A stretch of 64,000 bases of DNA from Labrys okinawensis (GTDB taxonomy: Bacteria; Pseudomonadota; Alphaproteobacteria; Rhizobiales; Labraceae): positions 434,001 to 498,000 of the forward strand of contig NZ_PUEJ01000001.1 in NCBI RefSeq assembly GCF_002982075.1. The letters run 5' to 3'. The notes under the pieces were generated by a model. It searched no databases. It saw nothing but the letters and a program-made list of their open reading frames with translations, and was not told the origin of the DNA. How positions within the stretch are numbered: the first letter of the stretch is position 1; each line of letters begins with the position of its first letter. The position numbers were made by a program, and so were the translations under genes. Positions 56,556 through 64,000 of this stretch are shown here, piece by piece.

Positions 56556-57305
56556 ATGGCCCATTATTCTTGCGGAAAGATCCCTTTCGTGGAACCGATA
56601 CCCACTCCCAATCTTCCCGAACAGAGCCGGCAGGGCGCGCCGTGGGCGATTGCCGTCATCGATGAAAAACAGCTCACCCGTAGCTGCCTGACGCACAGCC
56701 TCATCGCCGCTGCCCCGGCCTTTACTGTGGTCGGATATGCGAGCCTGCAGGATTGGCACCAGAATGGGGGAGGGCACGCACCCTGCATCGCCCTGCTTTG
56801 CGGCACGGGCCAGAAGGCAACCGAGGCGATCGTCGACCTCGATCTGGCCTTTGTGGCGGAGCATTGCGATGATGTCCGGGTGATCGTCGTTTCCGATGTC
56901 GAGGATCCCCGGCTGATCGTGGCGGCTCTCGGCAAGGGGGCCAGGGGCTATATCGGCATGAGTTCCAGCCTCGATGTCGCCCTGGCGGCCATACGTCTGG
57001 TGGCGGCGGGAGGTGTATTCGTTCCGGCAAGCGGCTTGTTGCCTTTGAAGTCACGCGCCGGATTCGCCGGTGAAGAGAGCCCGGATGAGGGCCTGTTGCG
57101 ACAGGCCGCCTTTACGCCCAAGCAACTGGCGGTGATCCAGCGTCTGCGGCAGGGGGAATCCAACAAGATCATTGCCTACAAGCTGAATATGGAAGAATGC
57201 ACCGTCAAAGTGCATATCCGCAACATCATGCAGAAGATCCGCGCGCGCAACCGCACGGAAATCGCCTACATGACCAACAATCTTTTTGAGGGCGATGCCA
57301 ACTGA
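56556..57305 (+). CDS. LuxR family regulator with degenerate receiver
   Basis: A protein of about 249 residues. The C-terminal helix-turn-helix is FTPKQLAVIQRLRQGESNKIIAYKLN then CTVKVHIRNIMQKI. The N-terminal part has the receiver fold (IAVIDEKQLTRSCL at the acidic pocket, VIVVSDVED at beta 4), but the phospho-acceptor position reads ALLCGTGQ without Asp and the lysine position is lost (GYIGMSSS). It is therefore probably not controlled by phosphorylation. Start uncertain: ATG 56556, GTG 56514, or GTG 56592 which has GGAAAG upstream. It is divergent from the intact regulator gene. Confidence 0.85.
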   Translation: MAHYSCGKIPFVEPIPTPNLPEQSRQGAPWAIAVIDEKQLTRSCLTHSLIAAAPAFTVVGYASLQDWHQNGGGHAPCIALLCGTGQKATEAIVDLDLAFVAEHCDDVRVIVVSDVEDPRLIVAALGKGARGYIGMSSSLDVALAAIRLVAAGGVFVPASGLLPLKSRAGFAGEESPDEGLLRQAAFTPKQLAVIQRLRQGESNKIIAYKLNMEECTVKVHIRNIMQKIRARNRTEIAYMTNNLFEGDAN

Positions 57306-57370
57306 TCCGATCGGAGACGACGGCGGAATTCCGGCGCTGTCGCGATAACCGGGAACCCGCGCCGTGGGCT

Positions 57371-57832
57371 TTACGGCGTATCCGTTTCAACGATGCGGAC
57401 GCCGGATCGCCGGGCCCGTGCGACCAGGTCTGCGCAATCCTTTCCGCCCGGAAAGGCAACCACCAGGAAGGGCTCGTAGCAGTTGAGCATATGCTCGTTG
57501 CGCAGCGGCCCGGCGCACACGCCATATCTCAGCCAGGAGGCACGCTCGACGATCGACTTCATCCGATGGGCGACGGCCCATCTGGCCGCCAGCAGGTCGG
57601 CGCCGCGCTTGCCGGCATGAACGATACGAAACTCTCCCTCATCCGCGAGCAGGCGGTCCAGGATGGCGAAGACGCGCTGCTCGTCGACGGCACCATCATC
57701 CCCACAGACGAGGACGGTCCTGGGCTTGGCCGGCGGGTTCGCGGCCTCCTGGTTGGAACCCTGCGCTGGGGTGGGAGATCTGTCGTGCCTATCGAGCGTC
57801 ATGGCTGCCACCGGCGGGACCAGCGACCGCAT
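57371..57832 (-). CDS. SLOG-fold protein, DUF2493/YspA-like
   Basis: A protein of about 153 residues. The Rossmann-like start is RTVLVCGDDGAVD; the family motifs are VHAGKRGADLLAARWA, then YGVCAGPLRNEHML and VVAFPGGKDCADLV, where the GP-x-RN and FPGG motifs form the SLOG nucleotide pocket. SLOG proteins bind nucleotides or nucleotide derivatives and are found in phage, DNA-processing and defence contexts; here no such neighbours are seen. The start is uncertain: ATG 57832 or 57802; the frame is open to 58078. Confidence 0.75.
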   Translation of the reverse strand: MRSLVPPVAAMTLDRHDRSPTPAQGSNQEAANPPAKPRTVLVCGDDGAVDEQRVFAILDRLLADEGEFRIVHAGKRGADLLAARWAVAHRMKSIVERASWLRYGVCAGPLRNEHMLNCYEPFLVVAFPGGKDCADLVARARRSGVRIVETDTP

Positions 57833-57982
57833 TGAGGTGCGGTTCTTCTGGATGTCTTCATGTCGACGTGTTTTCTTGAACCGAACGCCTATCGCCCCCC
57901 AATGCCGGCTAGGTGTCGGATCGGGTCGTGGCTGCAGGCCTTCTGTGCTTGCCATTAGATCTGCAACCCGCGTGACAGGGAT

Positions 57983-58294
57983 GTGATCCGGTGGCCCCGT
58001 GCCACGTCCACTATCGTCTGCAGAGGCGGAACGGGCGCGGCGGGGCTCGTTGCGGGCAAGTGCCCCATCAACGCCCAACTCTCATGCCATCTTCGAAGGG
58101 ACGTCATCGCTTTCCTTGCCCATTGGTACGCGCCGCCCTTGTTGAGTATCGCCGACGCCCTCATCCATGCCCTGACCTCCATTATCCTCGCCTTGGCAGC
58201 CATCCGGGTGACGGGCATCCTTGCCCTGACGGTGGCAGGCCTGCTGGTGGCGGGTGCGGTGGCGGCCAAGATCCGGCGAAGAAAACGCAGTTGA
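57983..58294 (+). CDS. Possible small membrane protein
   Basis: A 103-codon frame from GTG 57983. The last 50 residues form one or two hydrophobic helices (IHALTSIILALAAIRVTGIL, then LTVAGLLVAGAVAAK) and a basic end IRRRKRS. Third codon positions in this part are G/C rich as in real genes. The N-terminal half looks non-coding, so the true start is unclear. It is convergent with the TVP38-like gene. Confidence 0.35.
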   Translation: MIRWPRATSTIVCRGGTGAAGLVAGKCPINAQLSCHLRRDVIAFLAHWYAPPLLSIADALIHALTSIILALAAIRVTGILALTVAGLLVAGAVAAKIRRRKRS

Positions 58295-58330
58295 GGAGGC
58301 CGGCGGCGTTTCAGATTGCGCGCGGACGAG

Positions 58331-58936
58331 CTATCGGATCCGATCTTCCGCCGTCGGCTCATGATAGGTTGCCAGAACCTGCCGCAGCTTGCGGCCCAGC
58401 AGGAAAAGGGCCGTCAAGCCTGCGCACAGGCCCGAGCCGAACGTGACGATCTGCAGGGTGGACAGGTGACCATCGAGGCTGGCGCGCAGTCCGGCACCGG
58501 CGGCCACCTGCAAGGCGATGCCGGGCAGGATGCCGAGCCCGGTCGCAGCCAGAAAGGGGCCGAAGGCGGTCGACGTCGAACCGAACACGAAGCTCACGAG
58601 GCTCGAAGGCGCGATTGGCGCGAAACGGCATAAGAGCACGATACGCCAGCCACCCAGGCGAACGGCTTCGCGAAGCGGGGCCAGCAGGCGCCAGCGCCGG
58701 CTAAGGCGATGCCCATAGCGGCGGCCTACCGCAAGGCCGAGCCAGTAAGCCACGGACGCACCGAGGATGGATCCGGTTAAGGCGAGCGGGATGCCGTAGA
58801 GACCATAGGCGGAGCCGGCAACGATGCAGAGCGCGGGCCGGGGCAGCAGGGAGACGGCACTGACGAAGAAGAGCAGCAGCATCAAGGCCGCGCCCCACTC
58901 GCCGGCAAAACTCAATAGATCCGCCTGCATGCCCAA
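58331..58936 (-). CDS. TVP38/TMEM64 family (VTT domain) membrane protein
   Basis: A 201-residue integral membrane protein with about five helices. The VTT domain signature is visible: LPRPALCIVAGSAYGLY, then GSILGASVAYWLG and CRFAPIAPSSLVSFVFG. Family members (DedA relatives) act in membrane homeostasis and lipid movement; the exact role here is unknown. ATG 58936 is followed by another ATG two codons later. It is isolated, with a GntR gene downstream in the same direction. Confidence 0.85.
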   Translation of the reverse strand: MGMQADLLSFAGEWGAALMLLLFFVSAVSLLPRPALCIVAGSAYGLYGIPLALTGSILGASVAYWLGLAVGRRYGHRLSRRWRLLAPLREAVRLGGWRIVLLCRFAPIAPSSLVSFVFGSTSTAFGPFLAATGLGILPGIALQVAAGAGLRASLDGHLSTLQIVTFGSGLCAGLTALFLLGRKLRQVLATYHEPTAEDRIR

Positions 58937-59050
58937 ACCAGTCCCGGTGCCGTTTATCGTTCATACCGTGTCACCGGCAGGATGCAACCTCGAGGGCGCT
59001 TGCTCAAGGGCCATTCACCCCGCCTGCGGCTGGATGCGGACGCGAACCTG

Positions 59051-59734
59051 TCAGAGGATGGTTTCGAGAATACTGGCTGCGTCGCCGATATCGGCCTGGA
59101 CGGCGCGAACCGCGCCGGCTTGGTCGCCTTTTTTCAGCGCCTCCACCAGGACGCGATGGTGCTTGTTCGAGACGACGAAATTGCCGCGTTCCTGCAGCAG
59201 GTTGAAATAGGGACTGACCTGGAGCCAGAGGCTTTCGATGATGCCGATCAGGGTTTCCGAGCCGCTCGCCTGATAGATCTCGAAATGAAGAGCCCGATTG
59301 GCGCGCAGATAGATCTTCCGGGCTTCCTTGTTCGGCTTGATGTTGTCCATTTCTGCGACGAGTTCATCCAGCCGGGCGAGCGTTGCGGGCTGGAGATTGG
59401 GCACGGCCCAGGATACGGCCAGTCCCTCGATCTCCAGGCGGGTCCGCGTCAGGTCCGCCAGTCGCTCCCGGGTCAGATGGGGAATGCCGAGGCTCCGCCC
59501 CGCCACCACGGTGAGCGCCTTTTCTGCCGTGAGGCGCAGAATCGCTTCGCGTACCGGCATGGCACTGACGCCGAAAGCATCCGCCAGCCACTGGATGGTG
59601 ATCGACTGGCCCGGTGCCAGGTCACCATTGAGGATCAGTTCCTTGGCCTGGCGATAGACGTCCTCCTGCATGGTGGCGCGCTGCACGCGCACGACCGAGA
59701 GCGGCTCTCGTGCCTTGGACCTCGTTTCGCTCAT
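59051..59734 (-). CDS. GntR family regulator (FadR/FCD branch)
   Basis: A 227-residue regulator. The winged helix is DVYRQAKELILNGDLAPGQSI then LADAFGVSAMPVREAILRL. The C-terminal FCD domain with likely metal-binding Asp/His positions (NRALHFEIYQASG and SNKHHRVLVEALKKGD) usually binds a sugar acid or carboxylate. ATG 59734 is preferred over 59752. It is divergent from the sugar ABC importer with a palindrome in the gap, so it probably represses the importer until substrate is present. Confidence 0.9.
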   Translation of the reverse strand: MSETRSKAREPLSVVRVQRATMQEDVYRQAKELILNGDLAPGQSITIQWLADAFGVSAMPVREAILRLTAEKALTVVAGRSLGIPHLTRERLADLTRTRLEIEGLAVSWAVPNLQPATLARLDELVAEMDNIKPNKEARKIYLRANRALHFEIYQASGSETLIGIIESLWLQVSPYFNLLQERGNFVVSNKHHRVLVEALKKGDQAGAVRAVQADIGDAASILETIL

Positions 59735-59830
59735 GGAACCTCCGCATTGCAATCCCGGGGCGGGATTCTCGTCTTGTAGGTCGGTTCGGCGTTTGGAGAA
59801 AGCGCCGGCAGGCTTGCTAAAATTCTGATC

Positions 59831-59847
59831 TTTGATTTATGATCAAA
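59831..59847. promoter_or_regulatory. Candidate GntR operator
   Basis: TTTGAT (59831-59836) and ATCAAA (59842-59847), a perfect inverted repeat with a 5-bp spacer, in the 188 bp between the divergent GntR gene and the binding-protein gene. Confidence 0.55.
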
Positions 59848-59922
59848 AGTAGCTCACAGAAGCTGACTTATCAACGAGTCGAAGTGCCCGCCGCAACGAA
59901 GCGGGCTGACAGGGAGGGAAGA

Positions 59923-61047
59923 ATGGGATTGGCAAAGCGCAGCGCTGCCCTGCTGGGCGCGGGATTGTTCGGCCTATGCGCCCTTGGGGGGCAGGCGGAG
60001 GCCAAGGACAAATACAAGATCTATCTGTCGATGAGCTATATCGGCAATGACTGGCAGGGCGAGGCCGCCAACATGGTCAAGGCCATGGCCGCCAGCAAGG
60101 AGATGGCCGACAAGGTCGACCTCCAGGTTCAGGTCGCCGGGCCCAATGCCCAGCGCCAGATCCAGCAGATCAACGCCATGGTGCAGGCGGGCGCCAAGGC
60201 GATCGTGGTCTTCCCGATTTCGCCCACCGCCCTGAACGCGGCCGTGAAGAACGCCTGCGGCAAGGGCGTGGTGGTGATCGCCTATGACGGCGAGATCACC
60301 GAGCCATGCGCCTACAACGTCACGATCGACCAGAGCGAGGCAGGGCGGGTCACGGCCGAATGGCTGGCCAAGAAACTGAACGGCAAGGGCAACATCATCG
60401 CCATCACCGGCGTGCCCGGCACCTCTGTCGATACGCTACGCACCAAGGCGGCCAAGGAAGTCTTCGCCAAATATCCCGGCATCAAGATCGTCAACGAAGC
60501 CGTCGGCATGTGGAGCCAGGCGGTGGCCCGCACCGAATTGTCCAAAATCATGGCCACGCGCAAATGGGACGAGATCGACGGGCTGTGGATGCAGGTGGGT
60601 TGCTATACCGCCAACACCATGCAGATCGAAGCGGGCGCCACCCCCGACAAGCTCAAGCCCTGCGCCGGCGAGGGCTCGAACGGCGGCCGCATCCAGATGC
60701 TGCCGGTGGGTACCGAGGTGGAGGGCGCCAACGGCACCTATACGCCGATGGCCGCTCCCCGAATTTCCTATGCCTCGCCGCCTTATTCGGGGGGCCTTGC
60801 CCTGAAGCTCGCCGTTGCCAAGCTCGACGGCAAGGACATTCCCAAGCACACCGTGCTGCCCTTGCCGATCGTGACGAACGAGACGATCAAGCTTTGCCAG
60901 GAAGGCAGCTGGGCTGAGATGAAGGCCGGCTGCAATGCCTTCAAGCCTTCGCTGGTCTCCAATCCCGGCTGGTTCGCCTCGATCTATTCGGCAGAGACGC
61001 CGGAGCTCGGCCTGTCGGCGGCGCTGGTCGGTCAGCCCGAGAATTGA
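59923..61047 (+). CDS. Periplasmic sugar-binding protein of an ABC importer
   Basis: A 374-residue type I periplasmic binding protein (Peripla_BP_4). A signal peptide ends near GGQAEA-KD at residue 26. The sugar-binding fold shows KYKIYLSMSYIGNDWQGEA, NAQRQIQQINAMVQAGAKAI, then VFPISPTALN and VVVIAYDGEITEP, as in ribose/xylose-type receptors. GGGAGGGAA lies before ATG 59923. It is the first gene of the importer; the ATPase and permease follow after a large inverted repeat. The substrate is unknown, but likely a monosaccharide or polyol. Confidence 0.92.
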   Translation: MGLAKRSAALLGAGLFGLCALGGQAEAKDKYKIYLSMSYIGNDWQGEAANMVKAMAASKEMADKVDLQVQVAGPNAQRQIQQINAMVQAGAKAIVVFPISPTALNAAVKNACGKGVVVIAYDGEITEPCAYNVTIDQSEAGRVTAEWLAKKLNGKGNIIAITGVPGTSVDTLRTKAAKEVFAKYPGIKIVNEAVGMWSQAVARTELSKIMATRKWDEIDGLWMQVGCYTANTMQIEAGATPDKLKPCAGEGSNGGRIQMLPVGTEVEGANGTYTPMAAPRISYASPPYSGGLALKLAVAKLDGKDIPKHTVLPLPIVTNETIKLCQEGSWAEMKAGCNAFKPSLVSNPGWFASIYSAETPELGLSAALVGQPEN

Positions 61048-61111
61048 GGGTGGGCAGTGGCGGATGAGCGGCCGCGATTCAGGCAAGCACTCGCCGCCAA
61101 GTTCAGTCGCC

Positions 61112-61307
61112 GTCGCGCCGCCCCTCACCCTTACCCTCTCCCCGCAAGAGCGGGGCGAGGGAGACTTCGACCGACGGCCTCATACTGAAAGCATCCGGCC
61201 TCGCCCAACCGGCGGGCGCTTTGAGTGGCTAAAGGATGGATCGCAACGCCTGAGCCCCCTCGCCCCGCCACTTGCGGGGAGAGGGTAAGGGTGAGGGGCG
61301 GCGCGAC
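61112..61307. repeat. Long perfect inverted repeat between importer genes
   Basis: A 37-bp left arm (61112-61148) is the exact reverse complement of the right arm (61271-61307). An inner pair GGGGCGAGGG (61152-61161) and CCCTCGCCCC (61257-61266) extends the stem. The left arm also makes a local hairpin (CCCCGC-AAGA-GCGGGG). It sits within the 298-bp gap between the binding-protein and ATPase genes, and resembles a REP-type composite element; shared CCTCACCC/CTCCC words suggest relatives elsewhere. Confidence 0.88.
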
Positions 61308-61345
61308 CTCATGGATAAGACATCAATTTGCACGGACCGCTTCCT

Positions 61346-62896
61346 ATGTCATCCCCATCCGTTCAGATAGCCTCGCCGAAAGCGGCGGTCGCGGCCTGCG
61401 ACATCAGTCGTTCCTTCGGGCCGACCATCGCCGTCGACGGCGTCTCCTTCGAGATCCGGGCGGGCGAGACCCACGCGCTTCTGGGTGAGAACGGGGCGGG
61501 GAAGTCGACCCTCGTCAAGCTGCTGTCCGGCCTGATAACGCCGACCGCAGGGCATTTCGAGATCTTCGGCCAGCAGGCCGTGCTCGCCAGCCCGCGCACG
61601 GCCCATCGGCTCGGCATCCAGACGGCCTTCCAGGAGTTGACCATCGTCAAGGACCTGACGGTGCTCGACAACATGCTGCTCCCTTATCCACCGACTCTGC
61701 TCGGCCAGATCCGCCGCTCCGAGGCGCGCCGGCAGGTGGCCGATCATCTGGACGCGCTCGGCCTGGCGGCGATCGACCTCGACACCGATCTGCGCGATCT
61801 CGATCTCAATCTGCGCCAGAAGATCGAGATCGCGCGCGCTTTGTTCCGCCGCCCCAGCATCCTCCTTCTCGACGAGCCGACCTCCACCCTGTCCGGCCGC
61901 GACATCGATTGGCTGGGTGGGCTGATCGACGGCCTGAAGCGCGATGGTGTGACAGTCGTCTTCATTTCCCACCGCATGGCGGAGGTGAGGGCCTTTTGCG
62001 ATCGGGTCACGGTCCTGCGTGGCGGCAGGCACATCGCCACCGCCAGCCTTGCCGATGTGGCCGACGAAGACCTGATCGGCATGATCGCCGGCAGGGAACT
62101 GGGCCGCTCCTTCCCACCCAAGCCGCCGGTGCCTTCGCTGACCGGTGATCCCGTGCTGTCGGTAAATGGCCTCGGCACGCATAAGAGGCTCGAACGTGTC
62201 GGCTTCGATCTGCGCGCGGGCGAGATTCTCGGCGTCGCCGGCCTCCAGGGCATGGGTCAGCTCGAACTTTTCTCCGCCCTGTTCGGCATGGAGGAATATC
62301 GCGGCGAGATCCGCATCGATGGGCAGCCGGTGACGCTGACCTCCCCGCGCGATGCCATCGAGGCGCGTATCGGCATCAGCCTGGTCCCCGAGGACCGCAA
62401 GACCGAGGCGCTCTTCCTCAAGCTCGATGGGCAGCGCAACGTCTCCCTGCCGGTGGTCGAGCGCTATACCAGGTTCGGCCTGATCGATGAAGACAGCGAG
62501 GAGAGGGATGTCGCCCGGGTCTTCGGCCGGCTCAACGTGCAGATGCGCGCTTTGTGGACCAGCGTGAAATCCTTCTCCGGCGGCAACCAGCAAAAGATCG
62601 CCATCGCCAAATGGCTGTTCGCGCAAAGCCGCGTGCTGCTGCTATTCGATCCGACCCGCGGCATCGATGTCGGCACCAAGCACGAGATCTATGCACTGAT
62701 CCAGCAATATGCCGCCGCCGGCGGCGCCGTCCTGTTCCATTCCACCGAGATCGCGGAACTCGACCATCTCGCCCATCGCGTCCTCGTGCTCTATCGTGGC
62801 AGGGTTGCGGCCGATCTCTCCGGTCCCGCGATCTGCGAGGATGCCATTCTGCGCGCCACGCTGGGCAGCGCTTCCACCATCCAGGAGGCATCATGA
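61346..62896 (+). CDS. Sugar ABC transporter ATP-binding protein (duplicated, RbsA-like)
   Basis: A 516-residue protein with two nucleotide-binding domains. NBD1 has Walker A LLGENGAGKSTLVKL and Walker B ILLLDEPTSTLSG, but its signature reads DLDLNLRQKIEIARAL instead of LSxGQ. NBD2 has the degenerate Walker A of the family (GVAGLQGMGQLELF), an intact signature SFSGGNQQKIAIAKWL and Walker B LLLFDPTRGIDVGTK. Coupled ATP hydrolysis drives sugar import. It overlaps the permease gene by 4 bp (ATGA). Confidence 0.92.
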   Translation: MSSPSVQIASPKAAVAACDISRSFGPTIAVDGVSFEIRAGETHALLGENGAGKSTLVKLLSGLITPTAGHFEIFGQQAVLASPRTAHRLGIQTAFQELTIVKDLTVLDNMLLPYPPTLLGQIRRSEARRQVADHLDALGLAAIDLDTDLRDLDLNLRQKIEIARALFRRPSILLLDEPTSTLSGRDIDWLGGLIDGLKRDGVTVVFISHRMAEVRAFCDRVTVLRGGRHIATASLADVADEDLIGMIAGRELGRSFPPKPPVPSLTGDPVLSVNGLGTHKRLERVGFDLRAGEILGVAGLQGMGQLELFSALFGMEEYRGEIRIDGQPVTLTSPRDAIEARIGISLVPEDRKTEALFLKLDGQRNVSLPVVERYTRFGLIDEDSEERDVARVFGRLNVQMRALWTSVKSFSGGNQQKIAIAKWLFAQSRVLLLFDPTRGIDVGTKHEIYALIQQYAAAGGAVLFHSTEIAELDHLAHRVLVLYRGRVAADLSGPAICEDAILRATLGSASTIQEAS

Positions 62897-64000
62897 GCGC
62901 GGCCCATGCCGATATGTCCCTCAAGCCGTCGCCGCTCAAGCGCGTAGGCCTGCGCTGGTCTCGCCACCGGGGCACGCTGATCGCCGTTGCGGCCTTCCTG
63001 GTCTGTCTCGGCCTGATCCGCCTCGTCAGCGGATCCCTCAATTATTACGACATCTCGACCATCGCCACCGGCGGGGCCACGCTGGCGACCGCCGCGATCG
63101 GCCAGACCATCGTGGTCCTGTCGGGCGGGTTCGACCTGTCGGCCGCTGCCGTGATTTCGCTGGTCAACGTCACGCTGGCAAGCCACATGCAGGACGATCC
63201 TTCCAGCATCCTCCTGTGGTCTTGCGCCGGCATCGCCATCGGGGCTGCGGCAGGCGCCTTCAACGGCTTTTTCATCGCCTTTCTGCGCCTTCAGCCGATC
63301 GTCGTGACGCTCGCGACCATGTTCATCCTGCAGGGCGTGACGCTGCTGGTCATGGACAAGCCGGGTGGGCAGCTTCCCGCCGGGTTCAGCGCCTTCTTCA
63401 CCGCCGACGCGATCCCCGAATGGCTGCCTGGCCCGGTTCTCATGCTCGTCCTCCTGGTGCTGGGCTGGCTCCTCCTCAAGAACACGGTCTTCGGCAAGGC
63501 GATCTATGCCGTCGGCTCCGACCGGGATGCGGCACGCGCCGCCGGCCTCAATACCCGCCTATGCGAATTCTTCGTCTATGTCCTCGCCGGCGGGCTCTAC
63601 GGGCTGGCCGGCGTGTTCATCAGCGCGCAGACCGGCTCGGGTGATCCGCTGGTCGGCAATCCCATGCTGCTGCAGATGTTCGCGGCGGTGGTCGTCGGCG
63701 GCACGCTGCTCGGCGGCGGGCGCGGCGGGCCGGTCGGCACCATCTTCGGCGCCTATGTGCTGATGATGGTGGTCAATATCCTGCTCGTTCTCAACGTGCC
63801 GGCCTTCTATTCGTCCGTGGTCGAGGGCACTATCCTGATCCTGGCGGTGCTCGGCGCTTCGATCACCCGCACGTCGGTGCTCGCCTCGACCCTGCGCCTG
63901 AGCGGCCGGCGCCTGGCAGCCTGGCGCCAGGGGCGTCTGCCCCGCCAGCTGTCCCTTCCGGAAACGCGGTTGCGGCTGCCGGCCGATCAGCCTCAATTGG
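62893..64000 (+). CDS. Sugar ABC transporter permease (runs off the window end)
   Basis: At least 369 codons of an RbsC-type permease with about eight to ten helices. Family blocks are GGFDLSAAAVISLVNV, LQPIVVTLATMFILQG and YAVGSDRDAARAAGLNT, which form the ATPase-contact region. Ordinary members end near residue 330 after a GAxLGGGRGG-type loop and a last helix; here the frame continues for about 40 hydrophilic residues (SGRRLAAWRQGRLPRQ onward) to the window end without a stop. A second fused permease domain, as in some Rhizobiales importers, is possible but cannot be seen. Confidence 0.9.
   Translation, partial: MSAAHADMSLKPSPLKRVGLRWSRHRGTLIAVAAFLVCLGLIRLVSGSLNYYDISTIATGGATLATAAIGQTIVVLSGGFDLSAAAVISLVNVTLASHMQDDPSSILLWSCAGIAIGAAAGAFNGFFIAFLRLQPIVVTLATMFILQGVTLLVMDKPGGQLPAGFSAFFTADAIPEWLPGPVLMLVLLVLGWLLLKNTVFGKAIYAVGSDRDAARAAGLNTRLCEFFVYVLAGGLYGLAGVFISAQTGSGDPLVGNPMLLQMFAAVVVGGTLLGGGRGGPVGTIFGAYVLMMVVNILLVLNVPAFYSSVVEGTILILAVLGASITRTSVLASTLRLSGRRLAAWRQGRLPRQLSLPETRLRLPADQPQL

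Noticed and set aside
57306..57370. Hairpin CGCCGT...ACGGCG as a terminator
   Set aside because: The stem is only 6 bp with no T-run; too weak to annotate.

Overview
The window is GC-rich chromosomal DNA of an alphaproteobacterium, most likely a member of the Hyphomicrobiales (Rhizobiales). The signs are a DUF930 proline-rich envelope protein, a Tat-exported L,D-transpeptidase, a PrkA/YeaH/SpoVR operon, an ArsR/ArsC/ArsC-ArsN/ACR3/ArsH arsenic operon, LuxR- and Rrf2-type regulators, and short palindromic intergenic repeats. No rRNA, tRNA, prophage, insertion sequence or CRISPR array was recognised. Genus-level identification cannot be supported from the sequence alone.

Layout. 0-3.5 kb: start of an L,D-transpeptidase, a DUF930 protein, an OmpA-like protein without a signal peptide and a small Imm50-like protein. 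3.5-8.3 kb: spoVR-yeaH-prkA stress operon. 8.7-13.8 kb: LysR-SCO-DUF411 copper operon, then a metallo-beta-lactamase-fold hydrolase, an alpha/beta hydrolase and CDP-diacylglycerol pyrophosphatase. 13.8-24.3 kb: a decayed thioesterase, SPW-repeat protein, class V aminotransferase, divergent oxyR/katG, then ppc-glyA. 24.4-26.7 kb: isochorismatase-fold gene divergent from a TetR gene with two operator palindromes, and a MipA-like porin. 26.8-30.9 kb: arsenic operon with divergent DUF6428 gene.

31.1-42.8 kb is the most unusual part. Nine minus-strand genes run from a HAD phosphatase through an arginase-fold protein, small SMR-type transporter B, an esterase, a FemAB/GNAT-like transferase, SMR-type transporter A, a sensor kinase and a sigma-54 response regulator, to a cyclopropane-fatty-acid-synthase-like methyltransferase. 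Seven of the eight junctions overlap (six by exactly 4 bp) and the last gap is 26 bp. A divergent pair encodes a membrane desaturase and a class III aminotransferase. The shared intergenic region holds two outward-facing -24/-12 sigma-54 promoters and a perfect 25-bp palindrome placed like an enhancer. I read this as one self-regulated module that makes, modifies and probably flips or exports an amino-containing lipid or small molecule. I know of no described system with this composition.

42.9-52.2 kb: regulator/enzyme pairs (Rrf2 with a thioredoxin-reductase-like protein, HxlR with an alpha/beta hydrolase), small lipoproteins, a CoA transferase and a CDF cation transporter. 52.5-59 kb: a DadA-like oxidase, a hybrid kinase with two LuxR-type regulators, a SLOG-fold protein and a TVP38-like membrane protein. 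59-64 kb: a GntR regulator divergent from a sugar ABC importer. A perfect 37-bp inverted repeat separates the binding-protein gene from the ATPase gene, and the permease runs off the window end.
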